Shown: positions 36,951 to 47,995, counted from the stretch's first letter. The stretch is DNA of 64,000 nt from Portunus trituberculatus (GCF_017591435.1 NC_059276.1:8728776-8792775), one strand, 5' to 3'. The notes: generated by a model from the letters alone, not told the origin. Program-made: numbers and translations.

Positions 36951-37386
36951 TGACTAAACTAGATCTTGTTAAGGCATTGACTGGAAACGTTCTTCACTAT
37001 GACAGATAATGAAAAAAAACCCCTCAATTGGATACATTTCCTTATCGCTGTTTTTTTTCAGTAGTGTCAGAAGGTTAGTGTTCTCCTGTTTAATGGCTCA
37101 CCTCTGATGCTTGTACCTGTTAAGAGAGAATGGTAAATATGAGAAAGAATTACCCATTTCATGCCTCCTTGCAGTTCTTAATGGCTGAACAACACGTGAT
37201 TTGAGGATAATTATATATTCTTAAACCATTACTTTTGTTATAGTCGCTTCACAATTACAAACTTCCTCGTGTAGGTAGCAGGTCGATCCAATTATCACAG
37301 GTAAAAAAGAAACACAAGTATGAAATCACGGTTCTCAAGTATAATGCTTCTGATTACTGCCTGTACTGTGCACTTAAACAATGAAC

Positions 37387-37415
37387 ATAACCGCACACAT
37401 GCACACACGCACACG

Positions 37416-37452
<37 letters not shown>

Positions 37453-37494
37453 ATCCACCCACTCACTCATCCACACGCACACACACACACGAAC
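37387..37494. repeat. Imperfect (CA)n-rich segment
   Basis: CACACACGCA-like words with a perfect core of about 16 CA units at 37418-37450. Confidence 0.9.
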
Positions 37495-37908
37495 ATCACT
37501 CAAAATCAACGATAGACGAAAAAGAGAGATCACGAATAAGAAAAATCGAAAAAAAAAACACAAAACGTAAAGAAAACGAAGCTGAAGATAAATACAAATT
37601 ACAAAAGAAACTCAAAATCACACAAAACAAAGACAACGAGGGAAAAGAAAACAGGAGGATGAGGAAAAGGAGAACACGAGGCGAGGCAGCGAGACGAGGG
37701 AGAGAGAGAGACGCTAGGAAACAGAGGATATGAGGTGAATGGAAGCAAGCTGCGAATATTAGGGTGGTCACGGTGGATGCTACAGAGACAGGTGGATGAG
37801 AGGAAAGGATGAGAGGCGACCACACAGCCCTGCCAACACACTAAGACGGATGATCCAATGAGTAAACTGCGGCTGGCATATGAATAGCTCCTCTCACGTG
37901 GTTGACAG

Positions 37909-37940
<32 letters not shown>

Positions 37941-38029
37941 ATAGAGAGAGAGAAGGGAATATGTTACAAAGCGTGAAGGAGAGTACTGAGGAAGAGAAAG
38001 AGGAAGGGTTACGGTAAGGAGTAGAGAGA

Positions 38030-38036
<7 letters not shown>
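37495..38036. other. Purine-rich spacer
   Basis: A-rich then G/A-rich, with short (GA)n at 37908-37930. No gene is seen. Confidence 0.5.

Positions 38037-38124
<88 letters not shown>
38037..38124. repeat. (GA)n microsatellite
   Basis: About 43 units. Confidence 0.97.
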
Positions 38125-38127
<3 letters not shown>

Positions 38128-38453
38128 TTAGGTAGAGAAAAGTAGCAAGGTAAGGAGACCATGAAAGAAGATACAGGAAAGAATATTAAGTGAGAAATCA
38201 AGCAAATGTGATGCAGAGAAACGATTTAAACCACTGTGATCATTATGAATTAGAGCCATAATCGTGCAGAGCTGAGGAGAATAGATGGTTTATTTTCTCA
38301 ACACTCCATTTCCATAAACAAACTGTGATTTTATGGGTGGCATTCCAACACTTTAATGGGAGCTGAACCAAAGGAGTCGATGATAATTTTTTCTCCCCTA
38401 CTTCTACCTTCTTACTCAACGTTCTATAAAGTATTTCCCTTCCCACACCTCAG

Positions 38454-38531
38454 GGTACAAGAGAAGCGAGTCACCTGGTGTACGTAGCTTTCCCTGATAC
38501 AATAGCTCTGGGCTACGATACTTTGATCAAG
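38454..38531 (+). other. Candidate 78-bp exon, unknown product
   Basis: Seen: a good pyrimidine tract ending TCCCACACCTCAG at 38453, an interior open in exactly one frame (26 codons, including SHLVYVAFPDTIALGYDTLI), and a donor CAAG|GTATTT at 38532. The length is a multiple of three, so it would be a symmetric phase-0 exon. The frame also stays open for about 30 more codons downstream, so a retained or longer exon is possible. The composition is not low-complexity. I do not recognise the family. Chance occurrence is possible. Confidence 0.25.
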
Positions 38532-39173
38532 GTATTTACTCCCTCATTACACGCACAGGTAAGAGGTAATGCCACCCTCTATTTTCACAGGTTATTACAT
38601 CAGTGTGACGCAGCAAGTCTGAGGTGATTGGCATGGTGTACCTAAGGACAAGTGTGTGACAGGGGGAAGACAAAAGGGTGATAGAAAGGGAAGATTTACA
38701 GGAAATGGGGGTGATAGAGATAAGAACAGGTAATATAGCGAGAAGAGAAAGGGAAGACAGGTATGCAGGAAGGGGTGGAGAGGTAATGGGCAGGAATACA
38801 GGTAAATGAACAGGGTAAGAAAGGAATGGGAAAGGAATGGGATAGGTAATGGGAGGTAAAGTGTATAGATTAGAAAGGATGATGTGGTAAGTGTATAGAG
38901 GGAAGGAAAAACTTACTACCAGGAAAAGTCTTGAGGGAAAAACGAGGAGGAAAGCAGGAAAACTCAGAGGGAAAGAAGGAGGGAAAATGAATAAATGAAA
39001 GAAGGAAATAAGGAAATAAAGGAAGAATGTTGAATGATAAAGTGGACAAAGGTGAGAGCTACTAACGCGGTTCAAGGTGGAAATACCCAGGTAAATATGT
39101 GTATATGTGCAATGATTAAGTAATCTAAACAGGTGTCTTGGAATGGACCGGAACACACCTGTAGGACAAACAC

Positions 39174-39175
<2 letters not shown>
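38532..39175. other. Unique G/A-rich spacer
   Basis: ACAGGTAA, GGTAATGGG and GGAATGGGA words recur through 38690-38860. The long minus-strand open frame here is low complexity. Confidence 0.45.
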
Positions 39176-39222
<47 letters not shown>

Positions 39223-39403
39223 CTGCCTTAGGACACGCCTGCGCATTACCTAGTGGTGCGATGACCCCCCCTGTAATTAGTCCCGACGCACAATTAGTAT
39301 AATAGTGTAATTTCAGAACAGACCACACGCTCGTTGGTCGTGGCCACTACGGGAAAATTGCAAGACTTAATGGCACAGCTGATGTACTCGATGGATCATG
39401 CGT

Positions 39404-39485
<82 letters not shown>

Positions 39486-39625
39486 ATATTAATACGGTTT
39501 ATTAGTAATTGCAGTAAATACATATTGAAAATGTACATACGGGGATTGAGGAAGACTTAAGATTAGTACCTTAACTTAGCTGTTTATGGCTCGCACCGTG
39601 TGTGTGTGTGTGTGTGTGTGTGTGT
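39176..39625. repeat. (CA)n, (GT)n and (GT)n arrays
   Basis: (CA)n of about 22 units at 39176-39220, (TG)n of about 39 units at 39404-39481, and (GT)n of about 14 units at 39598-39625. Confidence 0.96.
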
Positions 39626-40211
39626 TTAAAGTGGCATATTATAACTCCATACTAGAATACAACTTAAAATACTTAAACTACTTGAATAAAGAAGAAAAAA
39701 ATATGAGCGGGTGATTTTTATAACAAGAAAGTGAGAAACTAGAATATATTTCTAAGACATTACAAACTTGAAAGGTACATTACTTAGATTACCATAAAAA
39801 AAAAAAAAAAAAATCAGGTAATGGAAAACTAAGAAAAAAAAACATGGAAAATATTTTAGACATTACAAAATTAGAAACACTCAAACCTTAATCACCTTTG
39901 AAGTAAAAAGAATAAAAAAAAAAAAAACGCAAAGAAGAGGAAGAGAAGTTTTAGACCCAAGGGAAGGCCGCGAGAGAGATGAGGAGGCGGAGTTCAAGAG
40001 AAAAGACTAAACATAAACAAACGCACACAATAGCATCACGTCTAACCACCACAGAGAGAGCGTGCCTTCCTGAGCCTCGCGTTGCAACACAAACAGTACG
40101 CTCCCGAAATACGACTCGATAAACCGGACGTGGGTATATTTAGTGACCAAGTGAAGCGTCGATTGGCGGGGCTTGAAGACTGGGACTCCGCACACTCCAC
40201 CACGTCAGCTA
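39626..40211. other. AT-rich spacer then unique block
   Basis: 39650-39930 is A-rich. 39990-40211 is balanced in composition and open in two minus frames (about 60-70 codons each) without a recognised domain or a clear pair of splice sites. Confidence 0.4.
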
Positions 40212-40468
40212 GATCCATTCCTGTGACTTGATCTGAAGAGACGAGTTTCAAGGCATCTTAGAACCTCAATCGTTTCTTCTTTAGTGTTCCTTTTTTAGTG
40301 TCTTAGAAACTGCATATTTTTTCTTTACAAACTATATCCTTCCTGTGGCCTGATCTGAAGAAACTAATTTTAAGGCATTTAGAACCTCAATCGTCTCCTC
40401 TTTAGTGTTCTTTCCTTTATAATGTCTTAAAAATTGCACACTTTTCCTTGCAAACTATACCCATTCAT
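40212..40468. repeat. 122-bp tandem duplication
   Basis: Two copies. GATCTGAAGA, AAGGCAT, AGAACCTCAATCGT, TCTTTAGTGTTC and ACAAACTATA/GCAAACTATA occur in the same order with CTGTG anchors at about 40221 and 40343. Confidence 0.85.
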
Positions 40469-40510
40469 ACAACTTGAGTTTGTTTATCTGACTGCGACGT
40501 AAAATTCACA

Positions 40511-40722
40511 TTAACCCCTTCAGTACTGGTAAGCCTTTTTACCTTGAGTTATGGGTGTGATTAGACCATTTAATTGGCATAAGGAAGAGTCTATGGAGGG
40601 CAGAAGGATGGTCACAATCTTCACTATATTAATCCCCCACATGAGTTTCTGAAGCTGTATAGAATCGCCAAATATTAAGCACAATGAATATGGAAACGCG
40701 TCATGGTTCTCAAGGGGTTAAA
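40511..40722 (+). mobile_element. Family A TTAA element, copy 4
   Basis: 212 bases, TTAA at both ends, CCCCTTCAGTACTGG at the left and its inverted counterpart TCAAGGGG at the right. Core CTATGGAGGGCAGAAG near 40591. Confidence 0.9.
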
Positions 40723-41417
40723 AGCAAAGTGTAAAGTCTTTGTCAGTATCTACAGGAGAGAAGAGGATAAAGGGACTAGATTTTGTAATAAATAGGCAGT
40801 TAAGTATTTAGTGGTGACTTTAGAACAAGAAAAACACATCTCACACTAGTTAGTAATAAAGGAACATATCAAATACAAGGAAAAAGGTTACGAGACTGAA
40901 GACACCTGTGAATCTGGTGACTCTGAGGGTGTGCTGAGTGCTGAGGACGTTCTGAGGGAGTAGTGTAGGTGCTGAGTAGTGCTGAGTGGTTCCCGACGCC
41001 CCCAGGTGAGGCAGGAAGGCGGTGTCACGGTGGGCAGGTGTGACCACTCTAGCATGAAGAGTTAGGTGAGGCACGACTTTCTCCCTCCCTCTCTTCTCTC
41101 CCTTCCCTCCCTTTGCGTGTGTCTTAAGAGAGCTCCCCTCCCTTCCTCCCTTCCTCCCTCCACCCACCACGCCCTTCGTCCCTTCCTCCCGAATGCCACG
41201 CCTCTTCCTACTCCTCCCTTCTAATGTTTCCTTTCGTGTCTGATTTTCCAGGCGTGCGTATGCCCCTTCAGCGCCCTCTCCTCGTACACAGACCCTTAGC
41301 ACTCACCCTTCTTCGCCACACATTCACAAACTCCTTTTCTTTATGGACAGTTCCTTAAACTCTCTTTGTTTCCTTTATAAACAATTCCTTTACTTCATTT
41401 CCTCTTCAGTGTGTCCT
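40723..41417. other. Unique spacer
   Basis: GCTGAGTGCTGAG-type words at 40932-40992 and a C/T-rich segment at 41080-41250. No supported gene. Confidence 0.5.
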
Positions 41418-41630
41418 TTAACTCCTTCAATAGTGAGATGCATTTTTACCTTGAGTTTTGGGTGCGATTAGACGATTTTATTTGCATTAGGAAGCGTCTA
41501 TGGAGGTCAGAAGATTAATGGTTACAGTCTTCATTATTGTAATTCCACATATATATTTTTGAAGCTGTGTAAAATCGACAAATTGTAACCAGAATGAATA
41601 TGAAAATGCGCGTTGTTACTGAAGGGTTAA
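41418..41630 (+). mobile_element. Family A TTAA element, copy 5
   Basis: 213 bases with TTAA at both ends. Core CTATGGAGGTCAGAAG near 41500. Left inverted repeat diverged (ACTCCTTCAATAG). Confidence 0.88.
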
Positions 41631-41785
41631 ATTTCCTTCATTCATTTGTATTTTTTAAACCACCACTTCCTTTATATTTAGACATCTTAAACTTCCTTCT
41701 CTTAACACACGCTCCTTAAAATTCCATTCCCTCCAATTTATCAATATTATCATTATTAGTAAACACTTCACTCAAATTTGAAGCC

Positions 41786-41967
41786 TTAATCCCTTCAATA
41801 CGATTAGACCATTTTATTGATATTAGGAAGGGTCTATGGGGGTCAGAAGATTAATGGCTACACTCTTCACTGCTTTAATCCCCCACATAAGTCTATGAAG
41901 CTGTATAAAATCAATAAAAAGTAACCAGAATGAATATTGAAACGCGTTATGGTACTGAAGAAGTTAA
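41786..41967 (+). mobile_element. Family A TTAA element, copy 6, internally deleted
   Basis: 182 bases with TTAA at both ends. About 30 bases just inside the left inverted repeat are missing compared with full copies: CTTCAATA passes straight to CGATTAGACC. It lies 155 bases from copy 5 in the same orientation. Confidence 0.85.
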
Positions 41968-42401
41968 GTAAGAACAGAAATATAACTCACACACTAATAC
42001 TAGTTTACGATTGACATTTAGCGCTCACGTGACACCATGCCCTGCACATTACAAGTCTAGTTAATCATGTAGAAACCAGACGGGGCTTAGAAAAGATGGA
42101 AAGATTGTAGGACTGATATTGCGTGGAGTGTGTGTGTGTTAGAAACGTGATGTGTTGATAGAGAATATGATGCGATAAGGGTGTGTATAGAGTGGTGATG
42201 GTGCAGAGTGCTGGAGTAGAGTATATTTATGAAGGGTGATAAGGGAGGAGAGGGTTAACAGGGAGAGAGAGCGAGGTAGTTGGAAGGGTGTAAGGGTGTA
42301 AGGGAGAGGGAAAAGGGATGTAGGGATGGAAGGCTGCAAAGAAAAGGAGAGGAGGCGTGGCGGTGTTCCAGGAAAAGATCAGGACAGATAATAAGAGAAA
42401 C

Positions 42402-42404
<3 letters not shown>

Positions 42405-42471
<67 letters not shown>

Positions 42472-42840
42472 TAAATACGCAAAAATCGTAAGAGGAATGC
42501 AACTTAACGAGGAGTAGGAGGAGGAGTAGGAGGAGGAGGAGGAGGAGGAGGAGGAGGAGGAGGAGGAGGAGGAGAAGGATATAGAGCTCCACGTGTCCTC
42601 CCAGACGCAAAGTCGAGACGGACATGATGAGGGAGGAGGGAGGGAGAAGGGAAGGAGGAGATAAGAAAGGAAGGAAAAAATAAAACAAAACAGAAGAAAA
42701 GAAAAATGAGAAGAGAAGTTGAAAGAAACAAATAAAGGATGAAGAAAAAGGAAGAAAGAAGATATAGAAAGGGCAAAGTGAAGAGTGCGGATGACAAGAG
42801 AAGGAGAGAAAGAGAGAAAGAGTAAGAAAAGTAAGAGGCG

Positions 42841-42898
<58 letters not shown>
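42405..42898. repeat. (GA)n, (AGG)n and (GA)n cluster
   Basis: (GA)n of about 32 units at 42405-42468, (AGG)n at 42522-42575, and (GA)n of about 27 units at 42844-42898. The interval between is purine-rich throughout. Confidence 0.95.
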
Positions 42899-42901
<3 letters not shown>

Positions 42902-43217
42902 TGGAGTGTATGACTCTTGAGTGTTAAGACAAGGGACATGCAACACTACCCCGCTACTCTTTAAATAGGGCGATGACGCGCAATACATCAACTCACTCCC
43001 TTACCCATTACCTCTCCTTGAGCTGGTGTGAAGGGAGGGAACGGAGTGGAAAGTGAAAATAAGAGTTAGAGAAGGGAAGAATGGGTAAGGATGGTTAGGA
43101 AAGGGGAGACAATAGGGAAGGTTGTTGAGGTACGTGAATAAGAAGAAAATTGTGAAAAAGGGAAGGTAAAAGGAGGATCTATACGTGGAAGGAAATGGTA
43201 AAGAGTATTCAGACATC

Positions 43218-43218
<1 letters not shown>

Positions 43219-43265
<47 letters not shown>
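43219..43265. repeat. (CA)n microsatellite
   Basis: About 23 units. Confidence 0.97.
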
Positions 43266-43268
<3 letters not shown>

Positions 43269-43383
43269 CAAAAAGATGAAAAAATGCGCAACTTCTTAAG
43301 AACCTGCAGTTAAAGACGTCAATTTTCACCAGGAACTGAAATGGGCGCCTCATTACACCAGCGACTCCCTTGGGCTGAGTAGG

Positions 43384-43456
43384 ACGTTGCGGGGCAGGAC
43401 GGAATGGGGCGGGGGCGGGGCGGGGCGGGGGGGCGGGCGGGGCGAGGCGGGACGGG
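43384..43456. other. GGGCGGGGC-rich patch
   Basis: A 70-base block of GC-box-like GGGGCGGGGC words in AT-rich surroundings. It has strong G-quadruplex potential. It is similar in kind to the patch at 14.62-14.66 kb. Confidence 0.5.
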
Positions 43457-43697
43457 TACAGACAACCTTGACTATTCTCCCTCAATTTTGTATATTTCTC
43501 TCAATTTTCTCTCACACTCTCCGTTTTCTTTGGCGTGGAATTGTTCATAAGCTATTTTCTTCATTTTCCTTCAGTTTATTTTTCTGGATTTGAAATATTT
43601 CTCATCTTGCTTGTGTTGTCTTTTATCTGCAGTGTATTTATTAGCGCACTCACCCACCCATCCTTCACTTTTTATGTATTTTAATGGGGTATTTGTT

Positions 43698-43908
43698 TTA
43701 ACCCCTTCAGTACAATGACGCGTTTCTATAGGTTTCTGCTTACTATTTGGTGATTTTATATATCTTCAGAAACTCATATGGGGGATTAAAATAGTGAAGA
43801 CTGGCCATTAATCTTCTGGCCTCCATAGACACTTCCTAATGTTAATAAAATGGTCTAAAGATACACAAATCTAAAAGTAAAAATGTGTCCCAGTACTGAA
43901 GGGGTTAA
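43698..43908 (-). mobile_element. Family A TTAA element, copy 7
   Basis: 211 bases, one of the best-preserved copies. TTAACCCCTTCAGTAC stands at the left and GTACTGAAGGGGTTAA, its exact inverse, at the right. Confidence 0.93.
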
Positions 43909-44068
43909 ACATCCTAATATATAAAAAAAACTCCATTTCTCAACAGGTTAACTAAAAACACTTCGCTTCCTCTTCTTATTTCAATGTTATCTTGTTTATA
44001 TCTGTAGCTTCCTGCACCGCGACATACCAGGCAGCATTAATATCTCAAGTTATTATTGGTGTACATAC

Positions 44069-44120
44069 CTTGGCTGTTGGGGTCAATGGCGTGACAATGA
44101 TCTTATAACCGGATACTCTG
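44069..44120 (-). CDS. Candidate exon (possible phosphatase continuation or FN3-like strand)
   Basis: Seen: on the minus strand a consensus donor, CCAAG|GTATGTAC, ends a 52-base stretch that begins after ACCAG. The open frame that ends in phase 0 reads RVSGYKIIVTPLTPTAK. The pattern SGYKIxVTP resembles the C-strand of a fibronectin type III domain. Alternatively, if splicing used the weaker GAG at 44116-44117, the phase would match the candidate phosphatase exon at 49203-49309 and give RHGDRVPLSGYKI. Inference only: the upstream pyrimidine tract is weak (GTTTATGCTTGAGAATAAAACCAG-like), and no neighbouring exon was found downstream. No gene name is justified. Confidence 0.28.
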
Positions 44121-44346
44121 CTGGTTTTATTCTCAAGCATAAACAGTAAAATATATCAGACATGCGAGGGATTCCGGCCAGCGACTGTTATTCTATTTTA
44201 ATTAAGCTCGTGGTTTTCCTGGGATATTGTTTCTTGCGGGGAGTAAACATTAGTTATTCTTGCAAAACCTGTAAGTTATAGATCAAAGTCAGTTTTTTTG
44301 GATAGATTCTAAAGCCTGACGAATGATTATTTTAAGATACTAACAC

Positions 44347-44546
44347 ATAACCCCTTCAGTACCATGACGTGTTTCTATATCTATTCTGCTTACTATTTGG
44401 TGATTTTTTACAGCTTCAGAAACTCATGTGGGGGATTAACATAGTGAAGACTGTGGTCATTAATCTTCTGACCTTTCCTAATGTGAATAAAGTGTAATCG
44501 TACACAAATCTCAAGTAAAAAATGTGTCTCAATAATGAAGAGGTTA
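44347..44546 (-). mobile_element. Family A TTAA element, copy 8
   Basis: About 200 bases, left CCCCTTCAGTACCATGACG, right AATGAAGAGGTTAA. The core is shortened: CTTCTGACCTTTCCTAATGT lacks the CCATAGACC piece. It abuts a ~51-bp tandem array. Confidence 0.87.
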
Positions 44547-44549
44547 ACA

Positions 44550-44755
44550 CTGGATATTTTTAAGATTACTGAAGAAGAGAGGAGATTTTTAAAGTTATAA
44601 TGCCAAATATTTTCAAGATTACAGAAGAAGAAATGGATTTTTTCAAAGCTCTGCCAAATATTCTAAGATTACAGAAGAGAGGAGATTTTCAAAGTTCTAA
44701 TGCCAAATATTTTCAAGATTACAGAAAGAGAGGAGATTTTTCAAAGTTCTATCGC
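44550..44755. repeat. Tandem array, unit about 51 bp
   Basis: AAGATTACAGAAG-type anchors at about 44560, 44613, 44663 and 44713, with AATGCCAAATATTTTC and AGAGGAGATTTTTCAAAG between. Four diverged units. The + strand open frame starting at 44600 is a translation of the array. Confidence 0.85.
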
Positions 44756-45419
44756 CAGACAAGAAATCTTTACATTACACCACAATTCCTTCTGGGAAAC
44801 AAAACACTTGGCTGTGGTTGGTTTGGTACAAAAGCGGCGGTGCAGACAGATGCTTTCTCTGAGTTCAAGGAAGTACTTTAGCATGAGACGTTCTGGGAAG
44901 CAAGAGTGTTTGTAATGAGTTTGTTCTGCGGCGTCACACAGGAATCTGGTCCGCCCGTCGTTGCCCTGAGTGAAGTGGAGTGAAGTGAGTCGGTGGTGGA
45001 GTCAAAAACAGGAGTTACGTCACGCCAAGGTCGATCTAGGTCACATGAGCAACTTTTGGGCGGGGACTGTCCGAAACACTATGAATAATTTCGTGCGTAA
45101 CTTGTTTGTTTGCCATTCATGCTGTGTTCTCGTTATTCATGACTCGCTCTCGTGTTGCTGTGTTGTTGTGTTGCTTGCTGGCATGCAGTGTTTCTTTCCG
45201 TGTGTGGGCGTGTGTTTTTTCCATTCTCTCTTTCGCTATTGGTTTATTTGCGTGTGTCCTGACTAGTTTACTGAATTTTCTTATTTTTCGTCTCCTATTC
45301 CTTTCCTCTATTCCTCTTCTATTTCTTTGTCATTAGTGTATGTCTTTTTTGTCGTTCATCTTAGTTTTCTCTCTCCACATCATCAATCTATATTTTTCTT
45401 CCACTTAATTCGTTCAGCC

Positions 45420-45422
<3 letters not shown>
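44756..45422. other. Unique spacer
   Basis: 44930-45060 has AGTGAAGTGGAGTGAAGTGAG words. 45100-45420 is T-rich. No supported gene. Confidence 0.45.

Positions 45423-45460
<38 letters not shown>
45423..45460. repeat. (CT)n microsatellite
   Basis: About 19 units, followed by a C-rich stretch with four CACCTG words at 45564-45667. Confidence 0.95.
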
Positions 45461-45462
<2 letters not shown>

Positions 45463-45865
45463 GGCCACGTAGCGTTCATGGCCAAGGATATGAGGAGCTC
45501 CACCCATCCACCACAGCCGCGCCCGCCACACCTCCACACACCCCCACCCCGCCCTCCACGCCACACCTGTCCGCCCAACACCTGCCACGTGTCACCTCTA
45601 AAGCAGAACACACCTGCACGCCCATCCCTTAAGCTTATGTAAGTGAACCCCACCCAGTACACACCTGCTGCTCCATATCTGTCAATCTATCCGCCTGCAT
45701 TAGTCTGGCTATCAATCCGAGCATCTCCCACTCCTCTGTTGGCTTACGTTTCATGTAGTTAGTCCTGTTGAGCTACTGTGACTTTCATGTATTTATATCT
45801 TAGGTGGTTTCGTGGTGTTGCTCTCCGTGGGGCTTGTGTTGCTTTGCCATAAGGGTGAGTAACCG

Positions 45866-46070
45866 GCTTGTGTTCTGAAACGCTTTGCTCTCTCACCATC
45901 ACTGCTCCGGTTGAAGATACTCGTGTTTTTAAGAGTATTTTCATTGTTCTGTTGATAGACTGGCAAGATTTCTAGTTTGTTCAAAGGAGAAACTGTCTTG
46001 AAAACCCGACTAGTTGTCTCTGTGGCCTTGCTAAATTGTCGTAGTGAGAGGGGAAGGGGTTTATGAATAC
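45866..46070 (+). mobile_element. Family B element, copy 5
   Basis: Left TGTTCTGAAACGCTTTGCTC, right GGGGTTTATGAATAC. The interior is closest to copy 1 (CTCACCATCACT, CTCGTGTTTTTAAGAG, AAAGGAGAAACTGTC, GTGGCCTTG). Confidence 0.75.
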
Positions 46071-46332
46071 TGACAGACTAACAGACAGTCCTTAGTTCAT
46101 CTGGGTTCATTAACTAGTCTCTCGTCAATTAAGAATGTTTAGTGTATATTCTGCCGGTTGGGGTCTTTCTCTCTCTCTCTCTCGTGTCTTTTTTCTGGTA
46201 TGTGGCCACGGTTGTATCCTCAGCAATCTTCGTAATATCAGGTACCCAGCTCGGCCACGCCCCAACGACTGATAAGGTAAGGGAACACTCAGAATGGATT
46301 TTTATGACTCTAGGTGCTTGTGAATGCTACTC

Positions 46333-46336
<4 letters not shown>

Positions 46337-46396
<60 letters not shown>
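46337..46396. repeat. (GT)n microsatellite
   Basis: About 30 units. Confidence 0.97.
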
Positions 46397-46397
<1 letters not shown>

Positions 46398-46435
46398 GGG
46401 TTGTTGCAAGTGTTGTATCTATAGCATCACACACA

Positions 46436-46465
46436 CTCACTGACACTCACTGACACACACACACA

Positions 46466-46514
<49 letters not shown>

Positions 46515-46594
46515 CTGTATCAGGAGAACAAACTCAATATAAACACGCACACACATTAGAGAGAGATAAAAGAAAAACTCACTTGACCACATAG

Positions 46595-46651
<57 letters not shown>

Positions 46652-46662
46652 TTCTGCATACA

Positions 46663-46701
<39 letters not shown>

Positions 46702-46744
46702 ATACGTTTTCCTACACGCACATACTCGCACTGTAAGGAGGCGT

Positions 46745-46792
<48 letters not shown>

Positions 46793-46799
46793 ACACACA
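46436..46799. repeat. Five successive (CA)n arrays
   Basis: (CA)n segments at 46454-46512, 46597-46647, 46667-46699 and 46747-46786, with a short lead at 46436, separated by 20-85 bases. The whole faces the (GT)n at 46337-46396 as an inverted pair. Confidence 0.95.
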
Positions 46800-46915
46800 T
46801 ACAAATACTGCGTCACTGGCTTCACACAACGCACCTTTCTGTTTAGTGTCTGTCTGTGTGTTCGTCAGTTTGTCTCTCGTTTCAGCGATTGTGTTTATTT
46901 ATTGACTATTGGATC

Positions 46916-46918
<3 letters not shown>

Positions 46919-46966
<48 letters not shown>
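46919..46966. repeat. (GA)n microsatellite
   Basis: About 24 units. Confidence 0.96.
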
Positions 46967-46968
<2 letters not shown>

Positions 46969-47063
46969 ATGAGGTCCACTATAAACACAAAAGGTGAAGG
47001 TAGTGATGCATGAACCAAAATACTCGTGAGTGAACACAACGAGGGCTAACAACCTTGAACCTG

Positions 47064-47240
47064 ACGGAGGAGGAGGAGGAGGAGGGGGAGGAGGAGGGGA
47101 GGGCAGTGGTAATGGTGGAGGCGGCACTGGTGATGGAGGAGTAGGCGAGGGTGGTGATGAAGGAGGTGGAGGAGGTGGAAGAGGAGGATGTGGAGGAGGA
47201 GGAGGTGGTGATGGTGGTAGTGGTTGAGGAGGAGGAGGAG
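47064..47240. repeat. Imperfect (GGA/GGT)n tract
   Basis: Mixed GGA, GGT and GGC triplets. Both strands give Gly- or Pro-rich peptides that are repeat translations. Confidence 0.9.
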
Positions 47241-47296
47241 GAAACTGTCTTCCCTCAGAGAGCAAAGGAACTACGGGTCTCTGACGATGTGTGGAC

Positions 47297-47299
<3 letters not shown>

Positions 47300-47327
<28 letters not shown>

Positions 47328-47371
47328 CGGTTTCGTGGGGTGAATCATGTAACACCACCACCACCACTACC

Positions 47372-47404
<33 letters not shown>
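47300..47404. repeat. (CT)n facing (GA)n
   Basis: (CT)n at 47300-47327 and (GA)n at 47376-47404, an inverted pair with a spacer of about 48 bases containing (CCA)n. Confidence 0.93.
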
Positions 47405-47408
<4 letters not shown>

Positions 47409-47602
47409 AAGAGACACACCGACAGAGGCTCCACGCGACCTAGATAAGGGTTCTGATACCATATCATAGGCGGGGACTCAACAGGAAGACCCCAGACACA
47501 CCTCGATAGGAGCCTGGCGTCGCGTTACCTGTGTTGCCTTGTCGCTGTGTTAAAAAGTTTGGCATGGTGTAATGGCTGTGCTTTAAGGAGACTTGCTGGT
47601 AC

Positions 47603-47605
<3 letters not shown>

Positions 47606-47651
<46 letters not shown>
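47606..47651. repeat. (CT)n microsatellite
   Basis: About 23 units. Confidence 0.96.
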
Positions 47652-47655
<4 letters not shown>

Positions 47656-47905
47656 GTTTAGATTTAATTGTTTTCACTACAAGGAATGTTAAGTTTTTTT
47701 TCTTTTTTATTGCTCTCGAGTCTTCTTTCTATTTTTACACTATTTTTTTTCTTTTATCAAATTTTTCTATCGTTTCTGTAATTACTGGTGTTGATTTTTG
47801 AGATTTGTTTATGAGAACGTCCTCTGTAAGGTAAACCAGCTTCTTTTTGTGTGTGTAAAAGTGGAGTTTGTACTTTTTTTCCGTCTAGAAAGCGAAAGTT
47901 CAAAG

Positions 47906-47909
<4 letters not shown>

Positions 47910-47995
<86 letters not shown>
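47910..47995. repeat. Long (CA)n microsatellite
   Basis: About 43 units, ending 3 bases before family A copy 9. Confidence 0.97.

Noticed and set aside
37102..37116. 15-base minus-strand microexon (TCTCTTAACAG, then CAGAG|GTGAGC)
   Set aside because: Too short to support from sequence alone. CAGGTG-like words are frequent and produce many such pairs by chance.
39990..40260. Two minus-strand frames of about 60-70 codons with normal amino-acid composition
   Set aside because: No recognised domain and no clear acceptor-donor pair that keeps either frame. Part of the region belongs to the 122-bp duplication.
44600..44915. + strand open frames beginning MPNIFKITE
   Set aside because: They translate the ~51-bp tandem array. 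Two frames give the same repeated peptide.
46241..46275. + strand segment between AATATCAG and ATAAG|GTAAGG
   Set aside because: Good donor but weak acceptor, only about 35 bases, no recognisable peptide.
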